A stretch of 40,777 nucleotides of DNA from an uncultured Eubacteriales bacterium (lineage in GTDB: Bacteria; Bacillota; Clostridia; Peptostreptococcales; Anaerovoracaceae): the NCBI GenBank assembly GCA_900542245.1, contig UQMQ01000004.1, forward strand, positions 1 to 40,777, given 5' to 3'. Positions 7,952 to 15,899 of the stretch are shown here, in pieces (the stretch's first letter is position 1; each line of letters starts with the position of its first letter). The notes beneath the pieces are model-generated. The model saw only the letters and a list, made by a program, of their open reading frames with translations. It was not told where the DNA came from and did no database searches. The position numbers and the translations under genes were made by a program.

Positions 7952-9742
7952 ATGAGTTTTTTACCGATCAATCGAAAAGAAATGGAAGAACGAGGATGGC
8001 AGCAGCCGGACTTTGTGCTCGTCACAGGGGACGCCTATGTGGACCATCATTCGTTCGGGACTGCGATCATCAGCAGACTATTAGAACGATATGGATATAA
8101 GGTAGCGATCTTACCTCAGCCGGACTACAAAACGGCTGAGGATTTTCGCGTATTCGGCAAACCGCGTCTGGGATTTTTGATTAACAGCGGCGTGGTGGAC
8201 TCGATGGTCAACAATTATTCCGTCTTTCGCCATAAGCGTAAGGTGGATGAATACGCGCCGGGCGGCAAGGCGGGCAGGAGGCCGGATCGGGCAGTCATCG
8301 TCTACGCGAATCGGGCAAAAGAGGCCTATCAGGATGTGCCGATCATCATCGGCGGGCTGGAGGCAAGCCTGCGCAGATTGGGACATTATGATTACTGGAG
8401 TGACAAGGTGCGCCGGTCGATCCTGCTGGATGCCAAGGCCGATCTTTTGATCTACGGCATGGGAGAACGCGCAATCCTGGAAATCGCCGAGGCGCTGGAA
8501 GCCGGCATTGCGGCGCGGGATATCACTTGGGTGCGCGGGACCTGCTATCGTGCGAAGGATCTAAGCCTGCCGGGCATGGAGGAGGCGGTGCGTCTGCCGG
8601 ATTTTGAGCAGATCACAGCGGATAAGCGGGCGTACGCTGAAAGCTTTGCGATGCAGTACCGTAATCACGACGCGATTTCGGCTAAAATGCTGACGGAGAA
8701 GTACAGCGATACGGTCTATGTGGTGCAGAACCCGCCGCAGCCGCCGTTGGAACGCGAAGAATTGGACGATCTGTACGAGCTGCCGTTTGAGAATGCGTAT
8801 CACCCGTCTTACGCGGCGGCTGGCGGCGTACCGGCATTTCGTGAAGTCAAATTCAGTCTGGTCAGCGCGCGCGGCTGCTTCGGCGGCTGCAGCTTCTGCG
8901 CGATCACCTATCATCAGGGCAGGCAGGTGCGCAGCCGCAGCAAGGCCTCGATTGTGCGTGAGGCAGAGGCGCTGACCCGGCAAAAGGACTTTAAGGGCTA
9001 TATCCACGATGTCGGCGGACCGACAGCAAACTTCCGGTTTCCTGCCTGCAAAAAGCAGCTGAAAGTCGGCGTTTGCACCAACAAGGATTGTCTGTATCCG
9101 GGGGTTTGTCCAAACATGCAGGTGGATCACAGTGATTATCTGGATGTCCTGCGGGCGGTACGAAACGTCGACGGTGTCAAAAAAGTATTCATTCGTTCCG
9201 GTATCCGCTATGACTATCTGATGGCGGACCCGAAGGCGGATAAATTCATCGAGGAACTTTGCCGTCATCACGTCAGCGGTACGCTCAAGGTTGCGCCGGA
9301 GCACATTTCGCCGCAGGTACTCTATCACATGCGCAAGCCGGGCAAGGAGATTTTTTTGGCTTTCGACAAAAAGTACAGAAAAATGAATCAGCGCCTCGGT
9401 TTGAAACAGTACCTAATTCCGTATCTGATTTCTTCGCACCCGGGCAGTACGCTGGACGACGCGGTTGAGCTGGCTTGTTTCCTTAAGGAATACGGGTTCG
9501 TACCGGATCAGGTGCAGGACTTCTACCCGACGCCGGGTACGCTGGCGACCTGCATGTATTATACGGAACTGGACCCGTTCACCATGCAGCCGGTCTATGT
9601 GGCAAAACAGATGGACGAGAAGCGGATGCAGCGTGCGCTGATACACTACCATAAAAAAGAAAATGTAGATTTGGTGATGAAAGCGTTAAAAAAAGCCCAT
9701 AGAGTTGACTTGATTCCATATCTTCTATATAATAGAAAATAA
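7952..9742 (+). CDS. ygiQ: YgiQ family radical SAM protein
   Basis: A 596-residue protein of the UPF0313/YgiQ family. The radical-SAM cluster motif C-x3-C-x2-C is seen as GCFGGCSFC at about residues 309-317, after the family N-terminal block (DFVLVTGDAYVDHHSFG, about residues 22-38). Other family marks are GGLEASLRRLGHYDYWSDKVRRS, the Cys-rich insert after PTANFRFP, and DFYPTPGTLATCMYY. The 4Fe-4S cluster cleaves S-adenosylmethionine; the reaction catalysed is not known for the family. It follows the ABC importer by only 15 bases with a weak ribosome binding site. A strong promoter-like sequence (9705-9733) lies inside its 3' end and its stop overlaps a hairpin. Confidence 0.9.
   Translation: MSFLPINRKEMEERGWQQPDFVLVTGDAYVDHHSFGTAIISRLLERYGYKVAILPQPDYKTAEDFRVFGKPRLGFLINSGVVDSMVNNYSVFRHKRKVDEYAPGGKAGRRPDRAVIVYANRAKEAYQDVPIIIGGLEASLRRLGHYDYWSDKVRRSILLDAKADLLIYGMGERAILEIAEALEAGIAARDITWVRGTCYRAKDLSLPGMEEAVRLPDFEQITADKRAYAESFAMQYRNHDAISAKMLTEKYSDTVYVVQNPPQPPLEREELDDLYELPFENAYHPSYAAAGGVPAFREVKFSLVSARGCFGGCSFCAITYHQGRQVRSRSKASIVREAEALTRQKDFKGYIHDVGGPTANFRFPACKKQLKVGVCTNKDCLYPGVCPNMQVDHSDYLDVLRAVRNVDGVKKVFIRSGIRYDYLMADPKADKFIEELCRHHVSGTLKVAPEHISPQVLYHMRKPGKEIFLAFDKKYRKMNQRLGLKQYLIPYLISSHPGSTLDDAVELACFLKEYGFVPDQVQDFYPTPGTLATCMYYTELDPFTMQPVYVAKQMDEKRMQRALIHYHKKENVDLVMKALKKAHRVDLIPYLLYNRK
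9705..9733 (+). promoter_or_regulatory. Near-consensus promoter inside the ygiQ 3' end
   Basis: TTGACT (9705-9710), 17-base spacer, perfect TATAAT (9728-9733). The predicted transcript would begin near 9740, exactly at the foot of the following hairpin, and could drive the acyl-CoA synthetase at 9863 or a very short RNA. Confidence 0.6.
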
Positions 9743-9770
9743 CCTAGTACGAGAGACTAGGTTGCTTTTT
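9741..9770 (+). terminator. Intrinsic terminator overlapping the ygiQ stop codon
   Basis: AACCTAGT (9741-9748) and ACTAGGTT (9756-9763) form a perfect 8-base-pair stem, followed by GC and TTTTT (9766-9770). Confidence 0.8.
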
Positions 9771-9862
9771 GCGGAGGATCGGCGCGGTCCATTGCAGGGC
9801 AAGCGCGTTGGATGCAGAAACGTTTCTGTATCTAGGAGAAAAATTGGGAGAATATAAGCATT

Positions 9863-11608
9863 ATGAGTATAAACAAAAAGAAGGGCAGACATTACTGCTA
9901 TCAGAATCCGGCAAGAACGATCAAGGAGATGGTCGCCTGCTGCATCGAGGAGGCACCGGGCAATGATGCTTTCAAGGTGAAAGAAAAGGGCGTCATCAAG
10001 CATGTTTCGTTTTTCCAGATGCACAAGGATGTGCAGAATCTGGGGACGGAGCTGCTATGCATGGATGCCTTGCAGGATAAGCCGCTGCGTGTCGGCATCA
10101 TCGGCGAAAACAGCTATGCGTGGATGCAGGCGTTTCTGGCGGCTGTGAACGGCGGCGGTATTGCGGTACCGTTTGACAAGGGCTTTACCGCAGAGGAACT
10201 GGCATCCTGTATCGCCCGCAGTGAGATTACCGTCTTGTTTTATGATGAAAAACATCAGACGGTGGCAGAGGAGGCAGCTGCGCAGTGCGGTATCGAAAAG
10301 CCGATTTTGCTGCAGATGAGCGGTGAGGGCGAGGTACTGGAACAGATGAAGCTGGACGGTGAGCAGAAGGTACGCGCCGGTGAACGCAGATTTCTGGATG
10401 CCGAGGTTTCCGAAAAACAGCTGGCGGTGATCCTTTTTACCTCCGGCACAACGGCGAATTCCAAGGCAGTCATGCTCAGCCATGACAATATTCTGAGCAA
10501 TATCCGCGACATGCAGGCTTTCGAGCGTTTTTACCCTTGGGACGTAAATATGGCGTTTCTGCCGTTCCATCACAGCTTCGGACTGGTCGGCGCACTGGTG
10601 TTCATGGCTTCTTGTGCCTGCAGTGTGTTCTGTGACGGTCTGCGCTATGTGACCAAAAATCTGGGCGAGTACGGGGTCACTGTATTCGTAGGCGTGCCGC
10701 TGATCGTGGAGAATATGTATAAAAAAATCTGCAGGCAGATCGAAAAAGAAGGCAAGCAGCATAAGATTCAGGTCGGCCTGAAGCTCGCCGGATTTGCGGA
10801 GGTATTCCGGCTGCCGGTGCGGCGCAGGATCTTCAAGCAGGTCATCGATGGGCTCGGCGGACATCTGCGCCTGATCATCTGTGGGGCGGCTCCGCTGATG
10901 CCGGAGACTTCTGCCGGTATGAACGGTTTCGGTATCGCCACGATCCAAGGCTACGGACTGACTGAGACTTCTCCGGTTCTTGCAGCAGAGCGTCCGGAGG
11001 ACATCGCAGCAGGCTCTGTGGGCAAGCCGATGCCAAGCGTCAATATCCAGCTTTTCGGCGAGGACGAGAACGGGATCGGCGAGATCGTAGCGCGCGGACC
11101 GAATGTGATGATGGGCTATCTGAATCAGCCGGAGGAGACCGCAGAGGTTCTCAAGGATGGATGGTTCTATACCGGAGATCTGGGCAGGTTTGACGCGCAC
11201 GGCAATCTGTATATCACAGGACGGAAAAAGAATGTCATCGTTATGAAAAACGGCAAGAATATTTTCCCGGAGGAGATTGAAGAAAAGATATCCCGGCTAC
11301 CGTACGCAGCGGAGTGTCTGGTCTTTGCGCGGGAAAAGCACAATGATCTGGTGCTTTGGACGAAGATCGTCTACCCGGAGGATTATCTCAAAGAAAAGAA
11401 CTGGACAGTCGATCAACTGGCGGAGCAGGTACGTATGGATCTCGGCGCGATCAATGACGCGATGCCGAAGTATAAGCATATCAATCATTTCATTCTCAGC
11501 CATGAGCCGATGATCAAGACGACGACGCAGAAGATCAAAAGAATTCCGGAAATTGAGAAGATAAATGCACAACAGGACAGCGAACTGTGGTATAATTGTA
11601 CCATGTAA
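9863..11608 (+). CDS. AMP-forming acyl-CoA synthetase (long-chain fatty-acid ligase-like)
   Basis: Activates a carboxylic acid with ATP to an acyl-AMP and then joins it to CoA. 581 residues of the ANL superfamily. Visible motifs: phosphate loop LFTSGTTANSKAVMLSH (a variant of TSGTTGxPKG seen in clostridial long-chain ligases), aromatic/ATP motif GYGLTETSPV, YTGDLGRFDAHGNLYITGRKKNVI with the ATP-ribose Asp, and the C-terminal GKNIFPEEIEE hinge region. The C-terminal lid extends through KTTTQKIKR, which carries the likely catalytic Lys. Start at 9863 follows GGGAG about 12 bases upstream, rather far, so the start is moderately certain. The actual fatty-acid substrate cannot be told. Confidence 0.88.
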   Translation: MSINKKKGRHYCYQNPARTIKEMVACCIEEAPGNDAFKVKEKGVIKHVSFFQMHKDVQNLGTELLCMDALQDKPLRVGIIGENSYAWMQAFLAAVNGGGIAVPFDKGFTAEELASCIARSEITVLFYDEKHQTVAEEAAAQCGIEKPILLQMSGEGEVLEQMKLDGEQKVRAGERRFLDAEVSEKQLAVILFTSGTTANSKAVMLSHDNILSNIRDMQAFERFYPWDVNMAFLPFHHSFGLVGALVFMASCACSVFCDGLRYVTKNLGEYGVTVFVGVPLIVENMYKKICRQIEKEGKQHKIQVGLKLAGFAEVFRLPVRRRIFKQVIDGLGGHLRLIICGAAPLMPETSAGMNGFGIATIQGYGLTETSPVLAAERPEDIAAGSVGKPMPSVNIQLFGEDENGIGEIVARGPNVMMGYLNQPEETAEVLKDGWFYTGDLGRFDAHGNLYITGRKKNVIVMKNGKNIFPEEIEEKISRLPYAAECLVFAREKHNDLVLWTKIVYPEDYLKEKNWTVDQLAEQVRMDLGAINDAMPKYKHINHFILSHEPMIKTTTQKIKRIPEIEKINAQQDSELWYNCTM

Positions 11609-11676
11609 TCTATGGAAACGACGCATGCTGCTGCAAAAAAAATGTACCATATTACATGGTACATTTTTTTTGCAGC
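11597..11676. terminator. Long bidirectional hairpin with 13-base terminal inverted repeats
   Basis: A perfect stem pairs 11631-11650 with 11656-11675 around the loop ATTAC, with eight A on one side and eight T on the other, so it terminates in both directions. A second perfect pairing is possible: TGTACCATGTAAT (11597-11609, overlapping the acyl-CoA synthetase stop) with ATTACATGGTACA (11651-11663). The two are mutually exclusive. It resembles either an attenuator with competing folds or a small palindromic mobile element. Confidence 0.75.
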
Positions 11677-11702
11677 GTGCAGTGGCTGAAAGGACGGAGA
11701 CG

Positions 11703-13067
11703 ATGGGGCTGATTCAGGATTTGGCCGGAATTTATGAACAAAGCTGCATAGAATATGAACAGGGCCGCGCCGAAACGTTTCGTGTGATTGAGCGTTTCGG
11801 CGCAGGCGGCGGCGAGACGCAGAGCCGCGGCCTGTGGGCATACGGCGATAATGCAGCGTTTATGCACTGGCTGCTTGCCGCGCGCGGGCTCGGCGGCAAG
11901 GTCCAGCTCATTTACGCAGATCCGCCGTTTTTCAGCAAGGCTAATTATGAGGCAGTGGCGGAAATCCCGCTCGCCGAAGGCAGGCGGATCCGGCATCGGG
12001 CTTATGCGGATGTCTGGGCGGCAGGCATGGAGTCTTATCTAAAGATGCTCTGCGTGCGGCTGCTTGCGATGCGGGACCTGCTTGCGGATGAGGGGACGAT
12101 TTGGGTGCATCTGGACTGGCACAGCGTGCATTATGTCAAGATCCTATTGGATGAGATCTTTGGTGACCGTAATTTCGTCAACGAAATCATCTGGCAGTAC
12201 AAGTCCGGCGGCAGCAGCAAACGGCACTTCGCCCGGAAGCATGATACCATACTGGTATACGGCAAAACGCCCCAATACTACCTTGAACTGCCGAAGGAAA
12301 AGTCCTATAATCGCGGGATGAAGCCTTATCGCTTCAAGGGCATTGCGGAATTCTGCGACGAGCAGGGCTGGTATACGATGGTCAATATGAAGGATGTCTG
12401 GAACATCGATATGGTCGGACGAACGTCCGCGGAGCGTACCGGCTACGCGACGCAGAAACCGGAGGCTCTGCTGCTGCGCATCTTAGAGGCAGGCAGCAGG
12501 CCGGGCGATCTGGTCTGTGATTTTTTCGGAGGATCGGGAACCCTGGGCGCCGCCGCAGGGAAGTCCGGGCGGCGCTGGATCTGCTGCGACAACGGGGCGC
12601 CGGCCCTGACCGGCGCAGTTAAACGATTCCAAAAGGAAGGGCTGGCTGTGGATGTTGCTGCCGATGCGGCGGACGATACGCTGATGCCGAAGCGATGTGC
12701 AGCATGTGCGCCCGCAGCAGTCACAGCGACGCTGCAGACAGAGCAGCTTCTGCACAGCGAAAACTGCAGAGTCACCGTACGCCTGCTGGACTATCGGCTG
12801 CAGGCGCTGCCGGAGACGCTGCGCCGCAGCGCCAGGACCGATACAGAAGCGGCGCTGGCTGAGGACGCGATTTCACTGCTGGACTATTGGTGCATCGATG
12901 ATCAATATGACGGCGAGGTCTTTTGCGCGCGGTATTTCGCGGCGCGCAGCAAGGGTGATCTGGCGCTCAGCATGTCATGGGAGGCGCGTCTGCAAAGTCT
13001 GCAGACAACACAGATCATGGTCAAGGCTGTCGATGTGTTCGGCAATACTGCTTTTTACAGACTGTAG
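11703..13067 (+). CDS. Orphan DNA (adenine- or cytosine-N4) methyltransferase
   Basis: Site-specific amino-methyltransferase of the N6/N4 (PF01555-type) family, 454 residues. The catalytic motif is DPPF at residues 73-76 (IYADPPF) and the S-adenosylmethionine motif is DFFGGSGT at residues 273-280. Catalytic-before-SAM order is the beta-class arrangement. TQKPEALLLRIL just before the SAM motif is also typical. Residues from about 320 to the end form an Ala-rich C-terminal extension that I do not recognise. No restriction endonuclease, specificity subunit or other partner is adjacent, so it is probably a solitary methyltransferase; the target site cannot be inferred. Start: ATG 11703 behind AAGGACGGAG. 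Confidence 0.85.
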   Translation: MGLIQDLAGIYEQSCIEYEQGRAETFRVIERFGAGGGETQSRGLWAYGDNAAFMHWLLAARGLGGKVQLIYADPPFFSKANYEAVAEIPLAEGRRIRHRAYADVWAAGMESYLKMLCVRLLAMRDLLADEGTIWVHLDWHSVHYVKILLDEIFGDRNFVNEIIWQYKSGGSSKRHFARKHDTILVYGKTPQYYLELPKEKSYNRGMKPYRFKGIAEFCDEQGWYTMVNMKDVWNIDMVGRTSAERTGYATQKPEALLLRILEAGSRPGDLVCDFFGGSGTLGAAAGKSGRRWICCDNGAPALTGAVKRFQKEGLAVDVAADAADDTLMPKRCAACAPAAVTATLQTEQLLHSENCRVTVRLLDYRLQALPETLRRSARTDTEAALAEDAISLLDYWCIDDQYDGEVFCARYFAARSKGDLALSMSWEARLQSLQTTQIMVKAVDVFGNTAFYRL

Positions 13068-13308
13068 AACGCGCTAACATCATACAAGAAAACCTGATCT
13101 GATCAGAAACGTTCTTATGCGTCGCAGCTGCAGCAAGGTTTTTAACAAGCTTCGTCTGAAATTCTGCAGCTATTTGAAAATCAGAAAACGCATGAAGTCT
13201 AACGGCTGCTAACACGGAACAGGCAAAGGAATCTGTTTACACAAAATACTTGACGCAATCTGCGGTGCAGAAAGCGGCATGGATAGGCATGGAGGAAAGG
13301 GGAAATAT

Positions 13309-14199
13309 ATGGAAAAAGAGAAGCACACACACGTGAAGCGCAATATCGCGGATATGATATTCCTGACGATCGGATGTGCCATCGGGGCCTTTTCGACAAC
13401 GGCAGTTATGATTCCGAACGGTCTGACCTGCGGCGGACTGACCGGTATTGTCCGAATCGTGCAGAACTATGTGAATATTGATTTCTCGGTACTGTACTAC
13501 GCGCTGGCGATCGTCATCTGGATCATCGTGATTCTGACGATGGGCTTCCGCGAGGCAAAAAAAGTGCTGGTCGTGACGCTGCTGTATCCGGCGATTTTGT
13601 TTATCTTCGAGCGGCTTGATTTCAGACTGCTGGAGGAGAAGGATCTGCTGCTGGCTGCGATCTTCTGCGGTATTTTTGCGGGCGCCTGCAACGGCTTCGT
13701 GTTCTGGCGTGGCTACTCGTTCTGCGGGACGGAGTCAGTTGCCAAGATCATCAAGAAAAAGTGGATGCCGCAGGTCGACATCAGCAGGATTCTGCTCGTT
13801 CTGGACTGCAGCATCATCGTGATTTCAGCCCTGATCTTCGGGCGCAATATCGCGCTGTACGCATTGGTCACGCAGATCATCGCTTCGAAGGTCGTAGATT
13901 TCATCATGTATGGCTTTGAGACGAAGATCGTCCAGATGCAGATCATCACAGCAAAGAGCCGGGAGGTCGCGGCATACGTCATGCATGAGATTCGCCGCGG
14001 TGTATCCAGCTACGACATCATCGGCGAATATACGGGGACACACCGCAAACAGCTGGTGATCCTCTGCTCTCCGCGCGAAAGCATGGTCATCAAAAAATTT
14101 CTGCTGGAAACAGACCCGCAGGCGTTCGTGACGATCCTGCAGGTGAATACCGTATGGGGCGAGGGCAAGGGATTTACCGATATGGGAGAGGACAAATAG
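13309..14199 (+). CDS. YitT family membrane protein
   Basis: A 296-residue inner-membrane protein with the two Pfam regions of the YitT family. The N-terminal half (about residues 15-205) has five or six membrane segments and the block IPNGLTCGGLTGIVRI. The C-terminal soluble DUF2179 domain (about 215-290) contains RGVSSYDIIGEYTGTHRKQLVILC. The molecular function of the family is unknown. The start at 13309 is preferred because GGAGGAAAGGGG lies just upstream. The 240 bases before it contain no gene and only a weak promoter candidate (TTGACG near 13250). A bidirectional terminator separates it from the opposing tRNA. Confidence 0.9.
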   Translation: MEKEKHTHVKRNIADMIFLTIGCAIGAFSTTAVMIPNGLTCGGLTGIVRIVQNYVNIDFSVLYYALAIVIWIIVILTMGFREAKKVLVVTLLYPAILFIFERLDFRLLEEKDLLLAAIFCGIFAGACNGFVFWRGYSFCGTESVAKIIKKKWMPQVDISRILLVLDCSIIVISALIFGRNIALYALVTQIIASKVVDFIMYGFETKIVQMQIITAKSREVAAYVMHEIRRGVSSYDIIGEYTGTHRKQLVILCSPRESMVIKKFLLETDPQAFVTILQVNTVWGEGKGFTDMGEDK

Positions 14200-14241
14200 T
14201 GCAGGACGGAATGTAGCCCAAATGTCGCCCAAGAAAAAATG

Positions 14242-14273
14242 AAACCCTGTGACCATTACAATCACAGGGTTTT
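14242..14273. terminator. Bidirectional terminator between YitT gene and tRNA-Arg
   Basis: AAACCCTGTGA (14242-14252) pairs perfectly with TCACAGGGTTT (14262-14272). It is flanked by A and T runs and serves both converging transcripts. Confidence 0.85.
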
Positions 14274-14275
14274 TA

Positions 14276-14350
14276 TGGTGGGTCATCGGGGAATCGAACC
14301 CCGATCAACGCCTTCGGAGAGCGCTACTCTATCCGTTGAGCTAATGACCC
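14276..14350 (-). tRNA. tRNA-Arg (anticodon CCG)
   Basis: Read on the minus strand from 14350. Acceptor GGGTCAT pairs with ATGACCC, followed by discriminator A and an encoded CCA (14278-14276). The D-arm is GCTC/GAGT. The anticodon arm is GCGCT-CTCCGAA-GGCGT with anticodon CCG. The T-arm is CGGGG-TTCGATT-CCCCG. A possible -10 (TATACT, complement of 14369-14374) lies about 20 bases upstream. It reads arginine CGG codons. Confidence 0.96.
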
Positions 14351-14507
14351 ATAAAAGACTGCTTAAATAGTATAGCATACTTTTTGCGTTTTGCGTAGCC
14401 CTTTTTTGAAAAAAATAAAATTACCATGCAAAAGCGCATACAAGCTTGTAGTCAAACCGTAAGATCCCGACAGACCATGCGCTGCCGGGATTTGCTATAA
14501 AAACCCT

Positions 14508-14536
14508 TTGCACGGACAAGGAAGATGTGATACAAT
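14508..14536 (+). promoter_or_regulatory. Promoter of the MNT/HEPN pair
   Basis: TTGCAC (14508-14513), 17-base spacer, TACAAT (14531-14536). The start codon is 27 bases downstream with AGGGGG as ribosome binding site. Confidence 0.7.
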
Positions 14537-14562
14537 TTTTTTAACAGAAAGGGGGATACAAG

Positions 14563-14907
14563 ATGCCATATACGCAAAAGGTTGCAGATACACTGGAAAA
14601 GATAGTGAATTCTGTAAACGCAGCAATGCCGGGAATCGTGGAGCAGATCATATTGTATGGGTCTTATGCGAGAGGCGACTATTCTCCGGAATCCGATCTT
14701 GACATCATGCTCTTGATGAATTGCAGCCATGCTGATATCAAGAACTTTCAAAAGGCTGTATGCAAAATCGCCAGTCGGATCGGCTTGGAGGACGATATTG
14801 AAGTGTCCTTCGCGATGCAGGATAAGGAAACCTTTGAAAGGCGGCTTGCGATTCTGCCATTTTATCGAAATGTAAAAAACGAGGGGGTTATGCTGTATGA
14901 ATCCTAA
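14563..14907 (+). CDS. MNT-type minimal nucleotidyltransferase, probable antitoxin
   Basis: A 114-residue polymerase-beta-fold nucleotidyltransferase. The signature is complete: G33-S34 in YGSYARGDY, followed by SDLDIMLL with the two metal-binding Asp near residues 45 and 47, and a third acidic residue in DIEVSF. In type VII toxin-antitoxin systems such proteins (MntA) add AMP to the HEPN partner and so silence it. The gene overlaps the HEPN gene by 11 bases, the classic coupled order, and has its own promoter just downstream of a tRNA gene. Toxin-antitoxin function is inferred from family and context, not shown. Confidence 0.87.
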   Translation: MPYTQKVADTLEKIVNSVNAAMPGIVEQIILYGSYARGDYSPESDLDIMLLMNCSHADIKNFQKAVCKIASRIGLEDDIEVSFAMQDKETFERRLAILPFYRNVKNEGVMLYES

Positions 14908-15307
14908 TGATGAGCTAAAAGCATTATCCGCTTATCGTTTTGAGCAATCATTGGAGTGCCTGCAATCAGCAAAGATCTTAGCAGAATGCGGAGACTATCG
15001 CGGTGCAGCGAATCGCTCGTACTATGCTTTTTTCCATGCAATGCGTAGTGTATTTGCTCTCGATAATCAAGACTTCTCAAAGCATAGCGGGGTAGCGTCA
15101 AACTTTCGGAAGGATTTTATCAAATCCGGGATTTTTGAGGTTAAGTTTTCTGATATGATCAAAAGCGCATTCTATATCCGAAACAACAGTGACTATGACG
15201 ATTTTTATGTGATTGTCAAGGCAGATGTGGAAGAACAGATCCAGAATGCAGAAGAATTTTGTGCAGCGGTCAGGACTTACTTAGAAGGAAAGAAAGTTAC
15301 TCTCTAA
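14897..15307 (+). CDS. HEPN-domain protein, probable toxin partner
   Basis: A 136-residue all-helical HEPN protein of the UPF0332-like branch. Seen: AANRSYYAFFHAMRSVFA in the second helix and RNNSDYDDFY in the later motif helix. In classical HEPN RNases the latter is R-x4-6-H; here the position after the Arg reads SDYDDF and no His follows, as in other members of this branch. RNase activity is therefore uncertain. GAGGGGG upstream of ATG 14897 gives a good ribosome binding site inside the MNT gene. It may be an RNase toxin, a degenerate one, or an accessory protein guided by the nucleotidyltransferase. Confidence 0.85.
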   Translation: MNPNDELKALSAYRFEQSLECLQSAKILAECGDYRGAANRSYYAFFHAMRSVFALDNQDFSKHSGVASNFRKDFIKSGIFEVKFSDMIKSAFYIRNNSDYDDFYVIVKADVEEQIQNAEEFCAAVRTYLEGKKVTL

Positions 15308-15351
15308 AGACGACGAACCAATGAAAATATTATAATCTTTCCACATGATTT

Positions 15352-15590
15352 ATGAATCGATCCTCTGACAAGGCGTTGGGGGATTTTGTGTTTGCCGATA
15401 CGCCTCCGGCGCAAGCCCAAAAGCATCGTTTGCGGTGCATGGAGCTGACTGCGCACAAAACCAATGGAAAAGAAAGCAATATCCCCCGACCGCGAGGTCG
15501 GGGGTTTCTTTTGTCCTTACAGGCGTGTATGAGGAGGCTCAAGCTGTCTTCTCATCTCATTGCCGCGCACCCCGCGGACAAATGCTACAG
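15352..15590. repeat. Probable dispersed intergenic repeat of gut Clostridia
   Basis: About 240 bases with open frames on both strands that look non-genic. The plus frame contains FADTPPAQAQKHR and RPRGRGFLLSLQACM; the minus frame contains SSMHRKRCFWACAGG. I recall near-identical 'hypothetical proteins' scattered through many gut Firmicutes genomes, which is what a repeated element mis-called as a gene would give. The element is highly structured: TTTTGTG/CACAAAA flank an inner hairpin region and a strong CCCCCGACC-GCGA-GGTCGGGGG terminator follows. It touches the PadR stop codon at 15585. Dispersal must be checked by similarity search; recall is the only basis. Confidence 0.5.
15483..15513 (+). 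terminator. Strong GC-rich terminator within the repeat
   Basis: CCCCCGACC (15483-15491), loop GCGA, GGTCGGGGG (15496-15504), then TTTCTTTT. It ends transcription from the MNT/HEPN side. Confidence 0.85.
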
Positions 15591-15899
15591 TACCCCGATC
15601 TGCTGTACGGCTTGGACGGTGGCACGCCACATTTCGGTCATTTCGGCAAGCTGCACCCGCCCGGCAGCGGTGATGCGGTAATATTTTCGCTGCGGACCGC
15701 CTGAAACACTGCCGGTGTAGCTTTCTGTGCAGCCATCGGCGTGCAGACGGCGCAGTACGGCATAGATGGTACTTTCGTTGATCTCAGGGAAGGCCTCTGT
15801 CACGAGCTTCATGATTTCATAGCCGTAGCGGTCTTGTTCACTGCAGATGTGCAGAATGCAAAGCTCCAGCACACCCTTTTTCATCTGCGCCTTATCCAT
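15585..15899 (-). CDS. PadR-family transcriptional regulator
   Basis: A 104-residue winged-helix repressor. It begins MDKAQMKKGVLELCILHIC, continues with YGYEIMKLV (recognition region), NESTIYAVLRRLHADG and the wing GGPQRKYYRITAAG, all typical of PadR. The start at 15899 is chosen for the AAAGGAA site upstream; the longer frame to 15947 reads back into the partner gene. It overlaps the end of the membrane-protein gene by 8 bases, so the pair is coupled. The reverse order (regulator first) is more usual. The last few residues coincide with the edge of the dispersed repeat, so the tail may be slightly altered. It probably represses its own operon. Confidence 0.9.
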   Translation of the reverse strand: MDKAQMKKGVLELCILHICSEQDRYGYEIMKLVTEAFPEINESTIYAVLRRLHADGCTESYTGSVSGGPQRKYYRITAAGRVQLAEMTEMWRATVQAVQQIGVL

